DNA of 64,000 nt. Source: Arthrobacter oryzae. GTDB taxonomy: Bacteria; Actinomycetota; Actinomycetes; Actinomycetales; Micrococcaceae. The notes below the pieces were generated by a model, which worked only from the letters and a program-made list of their open reading frames with translations, did no database searches and was not told the DNA's origin. Below are positions 52,647 through 61,173 of the stretch, piece by piece. Each line of letters opens with the position of its first letter. Positions within the stretch are counted from its first letter, which is position 1. The stretch covers positions 620,001-684,000 of the forward strand of contig NZ_JAUSSM010000002.1 in NCBI RefSeq assembly GCF_030812315.1. Reading direction: 5' to 3'. Made by a program: the position numbers and the translations under genes.

Positions 52647-53171
52647 ATGAAAACTTTTGTGCTTGGCGGAGGCTGTTTCTGGTGCCTTGACGCCGTCTAC
52701 CAAAAAACCAAAGGTGTCACGTCGGTCATTTCGGGCTACACCGGGGGCCATGACCGCCATCCGGACTATTACTCGGTCTGCTCAGGCACCACGGGCCATG
52801 CCGAAGTTGTTGCGGTGAGTTTCGATGAGGACGTGATCCCTGCCGAAATCATCCTGGACATGTTCTTCGCCCTCCACGATCCCACCACGCTCAACCGCCA
52901 GGGGTACGACGTCGGCACGCAGTACCGCTCGTCCATGTTCTACGAGACCACCGAGGAAAAGATCCTCTTCGAGGAGGCGATCGAACGGAACCAGGAACTG
53001 TGGGCACATCCGATCGTCACGGAGGTCAGCAGGCTGCCCGTGTTCCATGTGGCCGAGGATTTTCACCAGGACTACTACGCCAAACATCCGGAACAGGGCT
53101 ATTGCCAAGTGATCATCAACCCGAAGCTGGCCAAGGCCCGGAAATATTACTCTGCATGGCTTAATGCTTAG
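52647..53171 (+). CDS. msrA: Peptide methionine-(S)-S-oxide reductase
   Basis: Repairs oxidised methionine; 174 residues. The catalytic cysteine sits in GGGCFWCLDAVYQK at residue 10, with the usual GYTGGH, and the DPTTLNRQGYDVGTQYRS segment near residue 80. The C-terminal HQDYYAKHPEQGYC brings the resolving cysteine. GAGGA lies about 4 bases upstream of ATG 52647; the longer frame is not supported. It is divergent from the nif3 gene. Confidence 0.97.
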   Translation: MKTFVLGGGCFWCLDAVYQKTKGVTSVISGYTGGHDRHPDYYSVCSGTTGHAEVVAVSFDEDVIPAEIILDMFFALHDPTTLNRQGYDVGTQYRSSMFYETTEEKILFEEAIERNQELWAHPIVTEVSRLPVFHVAEDFHQDYYAKHPEQGYCQVIINPKLAKARKYYSAWLNA

Positions 53172-53248
53172 CAGCGTTCCGGCCGCCCTCGTTAGGCTGA
53201 CCTCAGTATTCGCTGTTCAGAGAACTCTTCAGAGATAGGCACAAATAC

Positions 53249-54184
53249 ATGGCACGGATCTACGACGACGTCACCCAGCTTGTCGGCGGCACTCCGCTGG
53301 TCAGGCTCAACCGCCTGACCGAGGGCCTGGACGCCCAGGTGGCCGTCAAGCTTGAGTTCTACAACCCGGCCAACAGCGTCAAGGACCGTATCGGCGTCGC
53401 CATTGTTGACGCCGCGGAGAAGTCCGGCGCCCTCAAGCCCGGCGGAACCATCGTCGAAGGAACCTCCGGCAACACGGGCATCGCCCTGGCCATGGTGGGT
53501 GCCGCACGCGGCTACAAGGTCATCCTGACCATGCCCGAGACCATGTCGACGGAACGCCGTGTCATGCTCCGTGCTTTCGGTGCGGAGATCGTGCTGACCC
53601 CTGGTTCCGAAGGCATGCGCGGCGCCGTCGAAAAGGCCCAGGAGATCGTGGCCAACACGGAGAACTCCATCTGGGCCCAGCAGTTCGCCAACGAAGCCAA
53701 CCCGGAAATCCACCGCACCACCACCGCCGAGGAAATCTGGTCCGACACTGACGGCAAGGTGGACATCTTCGTCGCCGGTATTGGCACCGGCGGCACCGTG
53801 ACCGGCGTGGGCCAGGTCCTGAAGGAACGCAACCCGGACGTCCAGATTGTCGCCATCGAACCGAAGGACTCCGCAATCCTGAACGGCGGCGCCCCCGGCC
53901 CGCACAAGATCCAGGGCATCGGCGCCAACTTCATTCCCGAGATCCTGGACACCAACGTCTACGACGAAGTCCTTGACGCCACCCTGGAGGATTCGGTCCG
54001 CGTGGCCCGCGACCTGGGAGTCAAGGAAGGCATCCTGGGCGGCATCTCCTCCGGCGCGATTGTCTGGGGAGCCCTGGAGCTCGCCAAGCGCCCGGAGAAC
54101 GCCGGCAAGCTGATCGTCGCGGTTGTCTGCGACTTCGGTGAGCGTTACATCTCCACCGTGCTCTATGACGACATCCGAGGCTAA
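53249..54184 (+). CDS. cysK: Cysteine synthase A (O-acetylserine sulfhydrylase)
   Basis: PLP enzyme that makes cysteine from O-acetylserine and sulfide; 311 residues. The PLP lysine is in [10 protein letters not shown] near residue 45, the substrate loop is [11 protein letters not shown] near residue 70, and the phosphate loop [10 protein letters not shown] near residue 179. [14 protein letters not shown] near residue 265 is also typical. cysE follows after 41 bases, so the two genes form the final part of cysteine synthesis. Confidence 0.97.
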   Translation: MARIYDDVTQLVGGTPLVRLNRLTEGLDAQVAVKLEFYNPANSVKDRIGVAIVDAAEKSGALKPGGTIVEGTSGNTGIALAMVGAARGYKVILTMPETMSTERRVMLRAFGAEIVLTPGSEGMRGAVEKAQEIVANTENSIWAQQFANEANPEIHRTTTAEEIWSDTDGKVDIFVAGIGTGGTVTGVGQVLKERNPDVQIVAIEPKDSAILNGGAPGPHKIQGIGANFIPEILDTNVYDEVLDATLEDSVRVARDLGVKEGILGGISSGAIVWGALELAKRPENAGKLIVAVVCDFGERYISTVLYDDIRG

Positions 54185-54225
54185 GTCTTAGCCCGCCATT
54201 CCCTGTTTCCTGTAGAAAGGTCTTT

Positions 54226-54810
54226 GTGAGCTTTTTCGCAAGACTTAAGGAAGACCTCGACGCCGCCCGGTCGCATGACCCGGCGGCTCGAGGTTCTTTT
54301 GAGAACTTTTTTGCCTACTCCGGCCTCCATGCCATCTGGGCGCACCGCCTCACCCACAAGCTCTGGCAGAATCCCTCGCTCCGTTTCCCGGCACGCCTGA
54401 TTTCGCAGCTGGCGCGGTTCCTGACCGGCATTGAGATTCATCCGGGCGCGACCATCGGCAAGCGCTTCTTCATCGACCACGGCATGGGTGTGGTTATCGG
54501 TGAAACGGCGGAAATCGGTGAGGACGTCATGATCTACCACGGCGTAACGCTTGGTGGACGGTCCCTAGCGAAGGTCAAGCGGCACCCCACTATCGGGGAC
54601 CGGGTGACCATCGGCGCCGGCGCCAAGGTCCTGGGCCCCATCACCATCGGGCGCGACAGCGCCGTGGGTGCCAACGCCGTAGTGGTCAAGGACGCGCCGC
54701 CGGAATCCATCATCACCGGAATTCCGGCAACGTGGCGCCACCGGGACGCCCAGCGCGAAACCAAACCTGCCGTGGACCCGGCTGAGTACTACATCGAGTA
54801 CCGGATCTAG
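54226..54810 (+). CDS. cysE: Serine O-acetyltransferase
   Basis: Acetylates serine in the first step of cysteine synthesis; 194 residues. Left-handed beta-helix hexapeptide repeats run from [15 protein letters not shown] to [14 protein letters not shown] (near residues 67-165), with the histidine in [10 protein letters not shown]. The short N-terminal helical domain fits the compact Gram-positive CysE form. The start is GTG 54226 ([15 protein letters not shown]). It follows cysK at 41 bases. Its stop overlaps the convergent SDR stop in a shared CTAG. Confidence 0.95.
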   Translation: MSFFARLKEDLDAARSHDPAARGSFENFFAYSGLHAIWAHRLTHKLWQNPSLRFPARLISQLARFLTGIEIHPGATIGKRFFIDHGMGVVIGETAEIGEDVMIYHGVTLGGRSLAKVKRHPTIGDRVTIGAGAKVLGPITIGRDSAVGANAVVVKDAPPESIITGIPATWRHRDAQRETKPAVDPAEYYIEYRI

Positions 54811-55640
54811 CGGCCCAACCGCTGGTAGATGGCCCAGAAGACCGCGTCGAACACACGGTCCGGCAGGAGTCGCCGCAGTGTCACGATGGCGCGGGCGCCC
54901 TTGCCTACCGGATAACGGGTCTTGGGGCGGGCGGCCGTTGCGGCGTGGACGATGGCCTCGGCTATGACTTCCGGGTGCGTTGACATGCCGGAGCCCTCGG
55001 TGGAGGCCAACGCCGCGGCGACAATTTTCGCCTGGTCCTGGTAGGGGCCGTGCCCGGAAGTTGCCAGCAGGCTCTCGCCTGAGATGCCGCCCCATTCCGT
55101 CTGGGTGCCCGCCGGTTCGATGATTGACACCTTGATGCCGTGGGGCTTGAGTTCCAGGCGCAGGGAGTCGCTGAGCCCTTCGACGGCGAACTTCGTGGCG
55201 TGGTACCAAGCACCCAGTGGCTCGTACATCTTGCCGCCGATGGAGGACATGTTGATGATCCTCCCCTGCGCCGCTGCGCGCATGGCAGGGAGCACCAATT
55301 GGGTCATGCGCGCGAGTCCGAAGACATTGACGTCGAACTGCCGGCGGCCTTCCGCCGGGTCCACCTCTTCCAAGGAACCGTAGGACCCGTAGCCGGCGTT
55401 GTTGACGAGCACATCGATCCTGCCGTGGGCTTCGAGGATTGTAGCCACGGCTGCCGCCATGGATGCCTCATCCGTGACGTCCAGGCTCAGCACCTCCACG
55501 CCGAATGCCTTCAACGGCTCCATCTTCGCGACCCGACGGGCCCCGGCGTACACGGTGAATCCGTTCTCGCTGAGCTTTTTGGCAGCCTCGAACCCGATGC
55601 CGGTGGATGCACCGGTGACAAACGCGACAGGCTGGGACAT
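54807..55640 (-). CDS. Short-chain dehydrogenase/reductase
   Basis: A 277-residue classical [17 protein letters not shown] near residue 8, [10 protein letters not shown] near residue 82, INMSSIGGK with the serine and YHATK near residue 151. It has the 40-residue C-terminal extension of the oxidoreductase subgroup that acts on steroids or long-chain ketones (ERLP-type basic end), but the substrate is unknown. ATG 55640 has AAGGAG 8 bases upstream, better than the GTG at 55649. Confidence 0.87.
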   Translation of the reverse strand: MSQPVAFVTGASTGIGFEAAKKLSENGFTVYAGARRVAKMEPLKAFGVEVLSLDVTDEASMAAAVATILEAHGRIDVLVNNAGYGSYGSLEEVDPAEGRRQFDVNVFGLARMTQLVLPAMRAAAQGRIINMSSIGGKMYEPLGAWYHATKFAVEGLSDSLRLELKPHGIKVSIIEPAGTQTEWGGISGESLLATSGHGPYQDQAKIVAAALASTEGSGMSTHPEVIAEAIVHAATAARPKTRYPVGKGARAIVTLRRLLPDRVFDAVFWAIYQRLGR

Positions 55641-55692
55641 GTGCAGCACTCCTTGGTAACGGCAGGCATCGGAAACGCGGACCTGTTAACGC

Positions 55693-55738
55693 CAACGGCC
55701 GCCGCCTCCCAGAGTATCCGGGAAGCGACGGCCGTTGA
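55693..55738 (-). terminator. Hairpin between gnd and the SDR gene
   Basis: Arms CAACGGCCG (55693-55701) and CGGCCGTTG (55730-55738) enclose a long loop with further pairing (CTCCC/GGGAAG). It starts 38 bases after the gnd stop codon on the minus strand and probably ends the gnd message, though no T-run is visible. Confidence 0.5.
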
Positions 55739-55775
55739 TGTCACCGTTGATGTGAGAACCGGTGGGGCGTAGAAG

Positions 55776-57212
55776 CTAGTGGGTGTCCACTGCCTCGATT
55801 TCGGACTTGTCCTCGCCCCAGAGGGTGTGGAACGTGCCCTCTGCGTCAACACGGCCGTAGGTGTGCGCACCGAAGAGGTCGCGCTGTCCCTGGATCACGG
55901 CGGCCGGCAGGCGCTTGCGGCGCAGGCCGTCGTAGTACGCCAGCGAGGAGGAGAACACCGGGACGGGGATACCCAGCTGCACTGCCGTTGCAACAACGCG
56001 GCGCCAGGCCGGGAGGACCTCGGCGATGGCCTTGGTGAAGGCCGGAGCGAACAACAGGTTGGCCGGCTTTTCCTCCGCTGCGTAGGCCTTGGTGATCTCC
56101 TTCAGCAGTTCCGCACGGATGATGCAGCCGCCGCGCCACAGCGAGGCGATCTCGTCCAGCTTCAGGTCCCAGCCGTATTCCTTGGCGGCCGAGGTCAGCA
56201 TGTCCAGGCCCTGGGCGTAGGAAACCAGCTTGGAGGCGTACAGCGCCTGGCGGACGTCCTCGACGAAGGTTTCCGGGACCTCGACGGCGATTTCCTCGCC
56301 GGCGAGCAGTTCCTGGGCCAGCTTGCGCTGTTCGGCCTGGGACGAGAGCGCACGTGCGAAGACGGATTCGGCGATGCCCGACGTCGGGGATCCCAGCTCG
56401 AGTGCGGAGATGACCGTCCAGCGTCCGGTGCCCTTCTGGCCTGCTGCGTCCACGACGACGTCGACGAACGGCTTGCCCGTGCGGGTGTCCACGTGGCCGA
56501 GGACCTCCGCGGAGATTTCGATCAGGAACGAGGCGAGCTCGCCCTTGTTCCACTCGGCGAAGATCTTGGACTGCTCGGCCGGTTCGATGCCGGCACCGGA
56601 GCGCAGCAGGTCGAAGGCCTCGCCGATGACCTGCATGTCGGCGTATTCGATGCCGTTGTGGACCATCTTGACGAAGTGGCCGGCGCCGTCGGTGCCGATC
56701 CAGGCGCAGCAGGGCTGGCCGTCAACGTTAGCGGCGATCTTTTCCAGCAGCGGCCCGAGGGCGTCGTAGGACTCCTTGGATCCGCCGGGCATGATGGACG
56801 GGCCGTTCAGGGCGCCTTCCTCACCGCCGGACACACCAATGCCCACGAAGTGAAGGTCCTTCTTGGCGAGGGCCGCTTCGCGGCGGCGGGTGTCCTCGTA
56901 GTGCGAGTTGCCGGCGTCGATGATGATGTCGCCGGCCTCCAGAAGGGGCTCAAGCTGCTCGATCACGGAGTCGACCGGCTTGCCGGCCTTGACCATGATG
57001 AGTACGCGGCGGGGCTTTTCCAGGGAATTCACAAGCTCCTGGAGGGTTTCGGTACGCACGAAGTCGCCGTCGTGTCCGTGCTTTTCCAGCAGCGCGTCAG
57101 TCTTCTCAACAGACCTGTTGTGCAGGGCAACGGTGAAGCCGTTACGGGCCAGGTTGCGGGCGAGGTTGGCCCCCATCACCGCAAGGCCGGTGACACCGAT
57201 GTGTGCTGACAT
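55776..57212 (-). CDS. gnd: 6-phosphogluconate dehydrogenase, decarboxylating
   Basis: Oxidative pentose phosphate enzyme that makes ribulose 5-phosphate and NADPH; 478 residues. N-terminal GVTGLAVMGANLARNLARNG, IIDAGNSHYEDT near residue 97, FVGIGVSGGEEGA near residue 120, KMVHNGIEYADMQ near residue 178 and the C-terminal active-site segment GLRRKRLPAAVIQGQRDLFGAH. ATG 57212 is used; the preceding codon TTG is the other possible start. It is divergent from a GntR regulator, which suggests control by gluconate. Confidence 0.97.
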   Translation of the reverse strand: MSAHIGVTGLAVMGANLARNLARNGFTVALHNRSVEKTDALLEKHGHDGDFVRTETLQELVNSLEKPRRVLIMVKAGKPVDSVIEQLEPLLEAGDIIIDAGNSHYEDTRRREAALAKKDLHFVGIGVSGGEEGALNGPSIMPGGSKESYDALGPLLEKIAANVDGQPCCAWIGTDGAGHFVKMVHNGIEYADMQVIGEAFDLLRSGAGIEPAEQSKIFAEWNKGELASFLIEISAEVLGHVDTRTGKPFVDVVVDAAGQKGTGRWTVISALELGSPTSGIAESVFARALSSQAEQRKLAQELLAGEEIAVEVPETFVEDVRQALYASKLVSYAQGLDMLTSAAKEYGWDLKLDEIASLWRGGCIIRAELLKEITKAYAAEEKPANLLFAPAFTKAIAEVLPAWRRVVATAVQLGIPVPVFSSSLAYYDGLRRKRLPAAVIQGQRDLFGAHTYGRVDAEGTFHTLWGEDKSEIEAVDTH

Positions 57213-57360
57213 CAAAACTCCAATTCATTTCTGTGCAACGTGTGCATTCTGTTCCGCACTTCCTGCGGAACACGCTTTTAAGAACCAGTGGCTGTCAATA
57301 AACCATATGTATTTCCGCGGACAACGGGAAAGTTGCGCCCACGTTTTGGAAGGCGGCGCG

Positions 57361-57378
57361 TCATAAAACAGTCTATGA
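57361..57378. promoter_or_regulatory. Candidate GntR-family operator
   Basis: TCATA (57361-57365) and TATGA (57374-57378) form a spaced inverted repeat in the gap between gnd and the GntR-type regulator. The same TATGA core recurs upstream of the 2-hydroxyacid dehydrogenase gene. This is a weak pattern and only a candidate. Confidence 0.35.
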
Positions 57379-57473
57379 TGCCGCCAGCGTCCGGCCGGGC
57401 CGCTTGTGCCGGCTCCCGCCACGGATTGAGCGCCCACCGGACGGCCGGCACCGGACGGCAGTGCCCGCCCGAT

Positions 57474-57479
57474 TATGCT
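57474..57479 (+). promoter_or_regulatory. Candidate -10 box of a leaderless GntR transcript
   Basis: TATGCT lies exactly 7 bases upstream of ATG 57487 with no Shine-Dalgarno sequence between. That spacing is what leaderless actinobacterial promoters show. Confidence 0.5.
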
Positions 57480-57486
57480 TACGACT

Positions 57487-58215
57487 ATGTCAACCAGCCT
57501 CCATCATCGTGCCATTGAACATCTGGGAACCCGTATCGTGAGCGGCACCCTGCCCACTGGGCATGTGATGCTGGCTGAGCACCTCGAAGATGAGCTGAAG
57601 GTTTCCCGCTCCGTGGTGCGCGAAGCGGTCCGGGTGCTGCAGTCCCTCGGCCTGGTTGAAACCATCAAGCGCGTGGGAATCCGCGTGCTTCCGGCGAGCC
57701 GCTGGAACCCGTTCGATCCGTTGGTCATCCGCTGGCGCCTGGCCGGCGACGGCCGCGGCGCCCAGCTCAGGTCGCTCGCGGAGCTGCGCTCCGCCGTCGA
57801 ACCCGTCGCCGCCGAACTGGCTGCCGCAAACGCCCCCCAGGATCTCCGGAAGGAACTGCTGGACGTGTCGCTGGCCATGCGCGACGCCGGCCGGGCCGGC
57901 AACGTGGCGGAGTTCCTGCAGCTGGACATCCGCTTCCATTCCCTTCTCCTCACCGGTTCCGGCAACGAAATGTTCGCCAATCTCGTGGGCCAGGTCGCGG
58001 AAACCCTGACCGGCCGGACCGTCCACGGCCTCATGCCGGACCACCCGCGTGAGACCGCGCTGCAGTGGCATGTGGACGTGGCGGAGGCCATCTCCGCAGG
58101 GGACACGGCCGGGGCCCGGGAGGCCTCCAGCCGGATCATGCGCGAGACGATCACCGAAATGGAGGCCAGCTGGCGTGACCAGCCCCGGGTCTTCGTACCG
58201 CTGCCGCAGGGCTGA
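57487..58215 (+). CDS. GntR/FCD-family regulator, probably of gluconate genes
   Basis: About 242 residues. N-terminal winged helix (IVSGTLPTGHVMLAEHLEDELKVSRSVVREAVRVLQSLGLVETIKRVG, near residues 15-65) and a C-terminal FCD ligand domain (ELRSAVEPVAAELA, DIRFHSLLLTGSGNEMFANLV). The FCD metal-binding histidine pattern is visible in DIRFHSLL and HVDVAEAI. Its position between gnd and the idonate/gluconate dehydrogenases suggests a sugar-acid ligand. I prefer ATG 57487 over ATG 57475 because of the -10 box and the lack of a ribosome binding site for either. Confidence 0.87.
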   Translation: MSTSLHHRAIEHLGTRIVSGTLPTGHVMLAEHLEDELKVSRSVVREAVRVLQSLGLVETIKRVGIRVLPASRWNPFDPLVIRWRLAGDGRGAQLRSLAELRSAVEPVAAELAAANAPQDLRKELLDVSLAMRDAGRAGNVAEFLQLDIRFHSLLLTGSGNEMFANLVGQVAETLTGRTVHGLMPDHPRETALQWHVDVAEAISAGDTAGAREASSRIMRETITEMEASWRDQPRVFVPLPQG

Positions 58216-58268
58216 GTGCCCGCCGGCCGGGCGACGCGCAGCCCCCCGCGCCCCAACTCCCCGGGGCC

Positions 58269-59336
58269 CTACTCCCCCGGCGCCGGACGGAAGTCCAGGA
58301 GCACTTTCCCGGATTCAGCCGAATTCCTGGCCACTTCAAAGGCCTCAAGACCGCGGTCAAGCGGGAATTCATGAGTGACCACGGGGTCCACGAACAGCGT
58401 GCCGTCCGCGAGCGCCGCAATGACCTCGTCAATTTCAGCGTTGAAGCGGAAGGAGCCCAGCAGCTCCAGCTCGCGCGTGATGGCCAAGGAGATCAGCACG
58501 GGCTGCGGCCCGGAAGGCAGGAGCCCGACCATCACCACCTTGCCGCCGCGGACGGCGCCTTTGATGGCGGAGGCAAGGCCGTGGTGGCTGCCGGATGACT
58601 CGATGACCACATCCGCTTCCACCGCGGCGATGGCCTCGGCCTCGTCGCCTTTCAGGACTTCGTCGGCGCCGACGGCCCGGGCGATCTCCAGCGGTTTGGG
58701 GTGCATGTCCACGGCCACAATGCGCCGGGCACCCGCACGCTTGAGGACGGCCACGGCCAGGGCGCCGATGGGTCCGCTGCCGATCACCAGGGCCGTCTTC
58801 CCTTTGACGTCACCGGCGCGGGCCACAGCATGCCAGGCAACGGCAGCCGGCTCGGCCAGGGCCGCTGTCCGGAGGCTGAGGCCTTCCGGCAGCGGTCGGA
58901 GCATCCGGGCCGGCAGTGTGGCGTACCGGCTAAAGGCGCCGTCGGTGTGCGGAAAGCGGGCGGCGCTCCCCAGGTAAGTGCAGCCTGGGGACAGGTTGGG
59001 CCGGTCCTCGGGATACCGCGCACTGCCGGGGCCGGGTGTGGCCGGGTGGACGGCGACGGCGGTCCCGGCCGCGGGTCCGGTGCCGTCTGCTGCCGCCTGC
59101 AGGACGGTGCCCACAATTTCATGCCCCAGGACCAGCGGAGCCTTCAGGATCGATTCACCGGCGGCACCGTGCAGCCAGTAGTGCAGGTCAGAGCCGCAGA
59201 TACCGCCGTAGGCGATCTCCACAACCGCCTGGTCCGCCGCAGGGGCAACCAACGGCACGTCCTCGATCCGGAGGTCGCCGGCTGCATGGGCCACTACCGC
59301 TGCCGAGGTCGTGGGGAGTTCGTGGGTGCCGGGCAT
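58269..59336 (-). CDS. idnD: Zinc-dependent alcohol dehydrogenase, L-idonate 5-dehydrogenase-like
   Basis: A 355-residue medium-chain dehydrogenase. Catalytic zinc site in GGICGSDLHYW near residue 44 and GHEIVGTVL near residue 70, structural part HPATPGPGSARYPEDRPN (fewer cysteines than the usual structural zinc loop), and NAD fold VIGSGPIGALAVAVLK near residue 175. Idonate 5-dehydrogenase makes 5-keto-gluconate, the substrate of the gluconate 5-dehydrogenase whose gene lies directly upstream; the two share one base (TGATG). The start is ATG 59336; the frame runs on to 59450 but without use. The exact sugar acid is not proven. Confidence 0.8.
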   Translation of the reverse strand: MPGTHELPTTSAAVVAHAAGDLRIEDVPLVAPAADQAVVEIAYGGICGSDLHYWLHGAAGESILKAPLVLGHEIVGTVLQAAADGTGPAAGTAVAVHPATPGPGSARYPEDRPNLSPGCTYLGSAARFPHTDGAFSRYATLPARMLRPLPEGLSLRTAALAEPAAVAWHAVARAGDVKGKTALVIGSGPIGALAVAVLKRAGARRIVAVDMHPKPLEIARAVGADEVLKGDEAEAIAAVEADVVIESSGSHHGLASAIKGAVRGGKVVMVGLLPSGPQPVLISLAITRELELLGSFRFNAEIDEVIAALADGTLFVDPVVTHEFPLDRGLEAFEVARNSAESGKVLLDFRPAPGE

Positions 59337-60106
59337 CAGACCACCACCGTCATTCCGCCATCGATGAAGATGGTCTGGCCGTTCACGAAGTTGGAGCCGT
59401 CCGAGGCCAGCCAGACCGCGGGGCCGGCCAGGTCCTGCACCGTCCCCCACCGGTGGGCCGGCGTGCGGCCGAGGATCCAGGAATTGAACTGTTCATCATC
59501 CACGAGGTTCTGCGTCATTTCGGTGTGGATGTAGCCCGGGGCGATGCCGTTGATCTGGAGGCCCGACGCTGCCCATTCCGCGGTCATGGCCCTGGTGAGG
59601 TTGCGGAGTCCGCCCTTGGCCGCGATGTAGGGGGCGATGGTGGGCCGCGCGAGGTCGGTCTGCACCGAGCAGATGTTGATGATCTTGCCATGTCCGCGCG
59701 GGATCATGTGCCGCGCAGCTTCCCGGCCCACCAGGAACGCGCTGGTCAGGTCCGTGGAGATGACCCGTTCCCAGTCCGCCACGTCGAGGTCCAGCATGGG
59801 GACGCGGTGCTGGATGCCAGCGTTGTTGACCAGGATCTCCAGCGGCCCGACGTTTTCTTCCACCCAGGTGACGCCGCGCGCGGCCTCGGTGTCCTTCGTG
59901 ACGTCGAAAGCGCAGCTGTGGATCCGCCCCGGCGGGTAGTCGGCAGCCATCGCCGCTTCGGCGGCTTTCAGCCGTTCGGGGTTGATGCCGTTAAGCACCA
60001 CCGTGGCGCCGGCATCCGCGAGGGCCCGCGCCAGGGCATTGCCGATTCCCCGGCTGGAGCCCGTGACCAGCGCGGTCCGGCCTGTCAGGTCAAAAAGTGC
60101 ACTCAT
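59336..60106 (-). CDS. idnO: Gluconate 5-dehydrogenase-like SDR
   Basis: A 256-residue classical SDR. VTGSSRGIGNALARALA near residue 14, LVNNAGIQHRVPM near residue 91, INICSVQTDLARPTIAPYIAAKGGL with the serine and YxxxK near residues 140-165, and a C-terminal end FVNGQTIFIDGG. The HRVPM and PTIAPYIAAKG stretches are typical of Ga5DH/IdnO, which interconverts 5-keto-gluconate and gluconate. Gluconate would then enter the pentose phosphate pathway through gnd nearby. The stop overlaps the idnD start. The HIBADH-type gene lies 13 bases upstream. Confidence 0.85.
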   Translation of the reverse strand: MSALFDLTGRTALVTGSSRGIGNALARALADAGATVVLNGINPERLKAAEAAMAADYPPGRIHSCAFDVTKDTEAARGVTWVEENVGPLEILVNNAGIQHRVPMLDLDVADWERVISTDLTSAFLVGREAARHMIPRGHGKIINICSVQTDLARPTIAPYIAAKGGLRNLTRAMTAEWAASGLQINGIAPGYIHTEMTQNLVDDEQFNSWILGRTPAHRWGTVQDLAGPAVWLASDGSNFVNGQTIFIDGGMTVVV

Positions 60107-60119
60107 TGTTTCCTGTTCC

Positions 60120-61091
60120 TCAATTGGTCTTGACTGCTGCTTGTGACCGCTGGTTGAAACTTGCGTCCCTGCTGAGATTCGAAATGGTTTGCCGGACGGC
60201 GGCGAGATCGAGGTCGCCGAGCCCCTGGCGCTTCAGTTCGGCGTAAATTTCGACGCCGGCCGTCGCCATGGGCACGGCGGCGTCCACGGCCGCGGCGCTT
60301 TCCAGCACGAAGGAAAGGTCCTTGTGCATGAACTTTGCGGGGCCGGTGGGTTCGTAGGCCTTGGCGGCGAGGCGCGGCCCGACGACGTCGAGGACCGTGC
60401 TGCCCGCCAGCCCGCCGGACAGCACCTCATAGAGTGCCCCGACGTCCATCCCGGAGCGTTCGGCGAGCTCGGCGGCTTCCGCGAGAGCCGCCGTCGTGGT
60501 TCCCACGATCAGCTGGTTGCAGGCCTTGGCCAGCGAACCTGACCCGAGGGGCCCCATCAGCCTTACCGTGCCGCCCATTGCGTTGAACAACGGAAGGAGC
60601 CGTTGGAAGTCCCTTTCCTCCGCGCCGACCATGATGGCCAGCGTTCCGTCGCTGGCGCCTTGGGTGCCGCCGCTGACCGGCGCATCAACGACGATGGCGT
60701 TGCCACCGCTCGCGGCGGACACCCGCGCCCCGAAGTCCCGCACGGCTGCCGGGGAAACACTGCTCATGACCACCACGGCGGTACCTGCACCGGGCGGGTT
60801 TTGGGACCAGCAGGCAAACAGCCCGGCTGCGGCTTCCTCGATGTAGGACAGATCCGGGAGCATAAAGACAATGACCGGTTCATCGCGAAGCGCCGCAACG
60901 CCGGATGCGCGTTTTCCGCCGCTGGCCTCGAACTCCGCCAAAGCGGCAGCCGACCTGTTCCAGCCCGTGACGGTCCATCCGGATTCCAGCAGGTTGGCCG
61001 CCATATGGCCGCCCATCAGGCCCAGGCCAACGAAACCGGCCCTCTTTTCACTCGAAATTTCGCTCAAATCGTGGTCTGTCTGCGTATCCAT
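60120..61091 (-). CDS. 3-hydroxyisobutyrate-dehydrogenase-family oxidoreductase
   Basis: A 323-residue beta-hydroxyacid dehydrogenase. Rossmann motif GFVGLGLMGGHMAANLL near residue 20, signature VDAPVSGGTQGA near residue 135, and the catalytic lysine in SLAKACNQLIVG near residue 185. Relatives include tartronate semialdehyde reductase and 2-keto sugar-acid reductases. It is the first gene of the operon with idnO and idnD. ATG 61091 is preceded by GAGG 11 bases upstream; the GTG at 61103 overlaps that sequence. Confidence 0.88.
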   Translation of the reverse strand: MDTQTDHDLSEISSEKRAGFVGLGLMGGHMAANLLESGWTVTGWNRSAAALAEFEASGGKRASGVAALRDEPVIVFMLPDLSYIEEAAAGLFACWSQNPPGAGTAVVVMSSVSPAAVRDFGARVSAASGGNAIVVDAPVSGGTQGASDGTLAIMVGAEERDFQRLLPLFNAMGGTVRLMGPLGSGSLAKACNQLIVGTTTAALAEAAELAERSGMDVGALYEVLSGGLAGSTVLDVVGPRLAAKAYEPTGPAKFMHKDLSFVLESAAAVDAAVPMATAGVEIYAELKRQGLGDLDLAAVRQTISNLSRDASFNQRSQAAVKTN

Positions 61092-61160
61092 CAGCAGCGG
61101 CACCTCACTTCATCGTGGTTAATGGAGGGAAATCTGTTCAATATCCTAGCCTCCATTCAG

Positions 61161-61166
61161 TATGAT
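61161..61166 (+). promoter_or_regulatory. Candidate -10 box of a leaderless transcript
   Basis: TATGAT lies exactly 7 bases before ATG 61174 without a Shine-Dalgarno sequence, the same layout as upstream of the GntR gene. Confidence 0.5.
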
Positions 61167-61173
61167 GAACACT

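Noticed and set aside
55779..57209. 476-codon plus-strand frame opposite gnd
   Set aside because: Mirror frame of a certain 6-phosphogluconate dehydrogenase gene.
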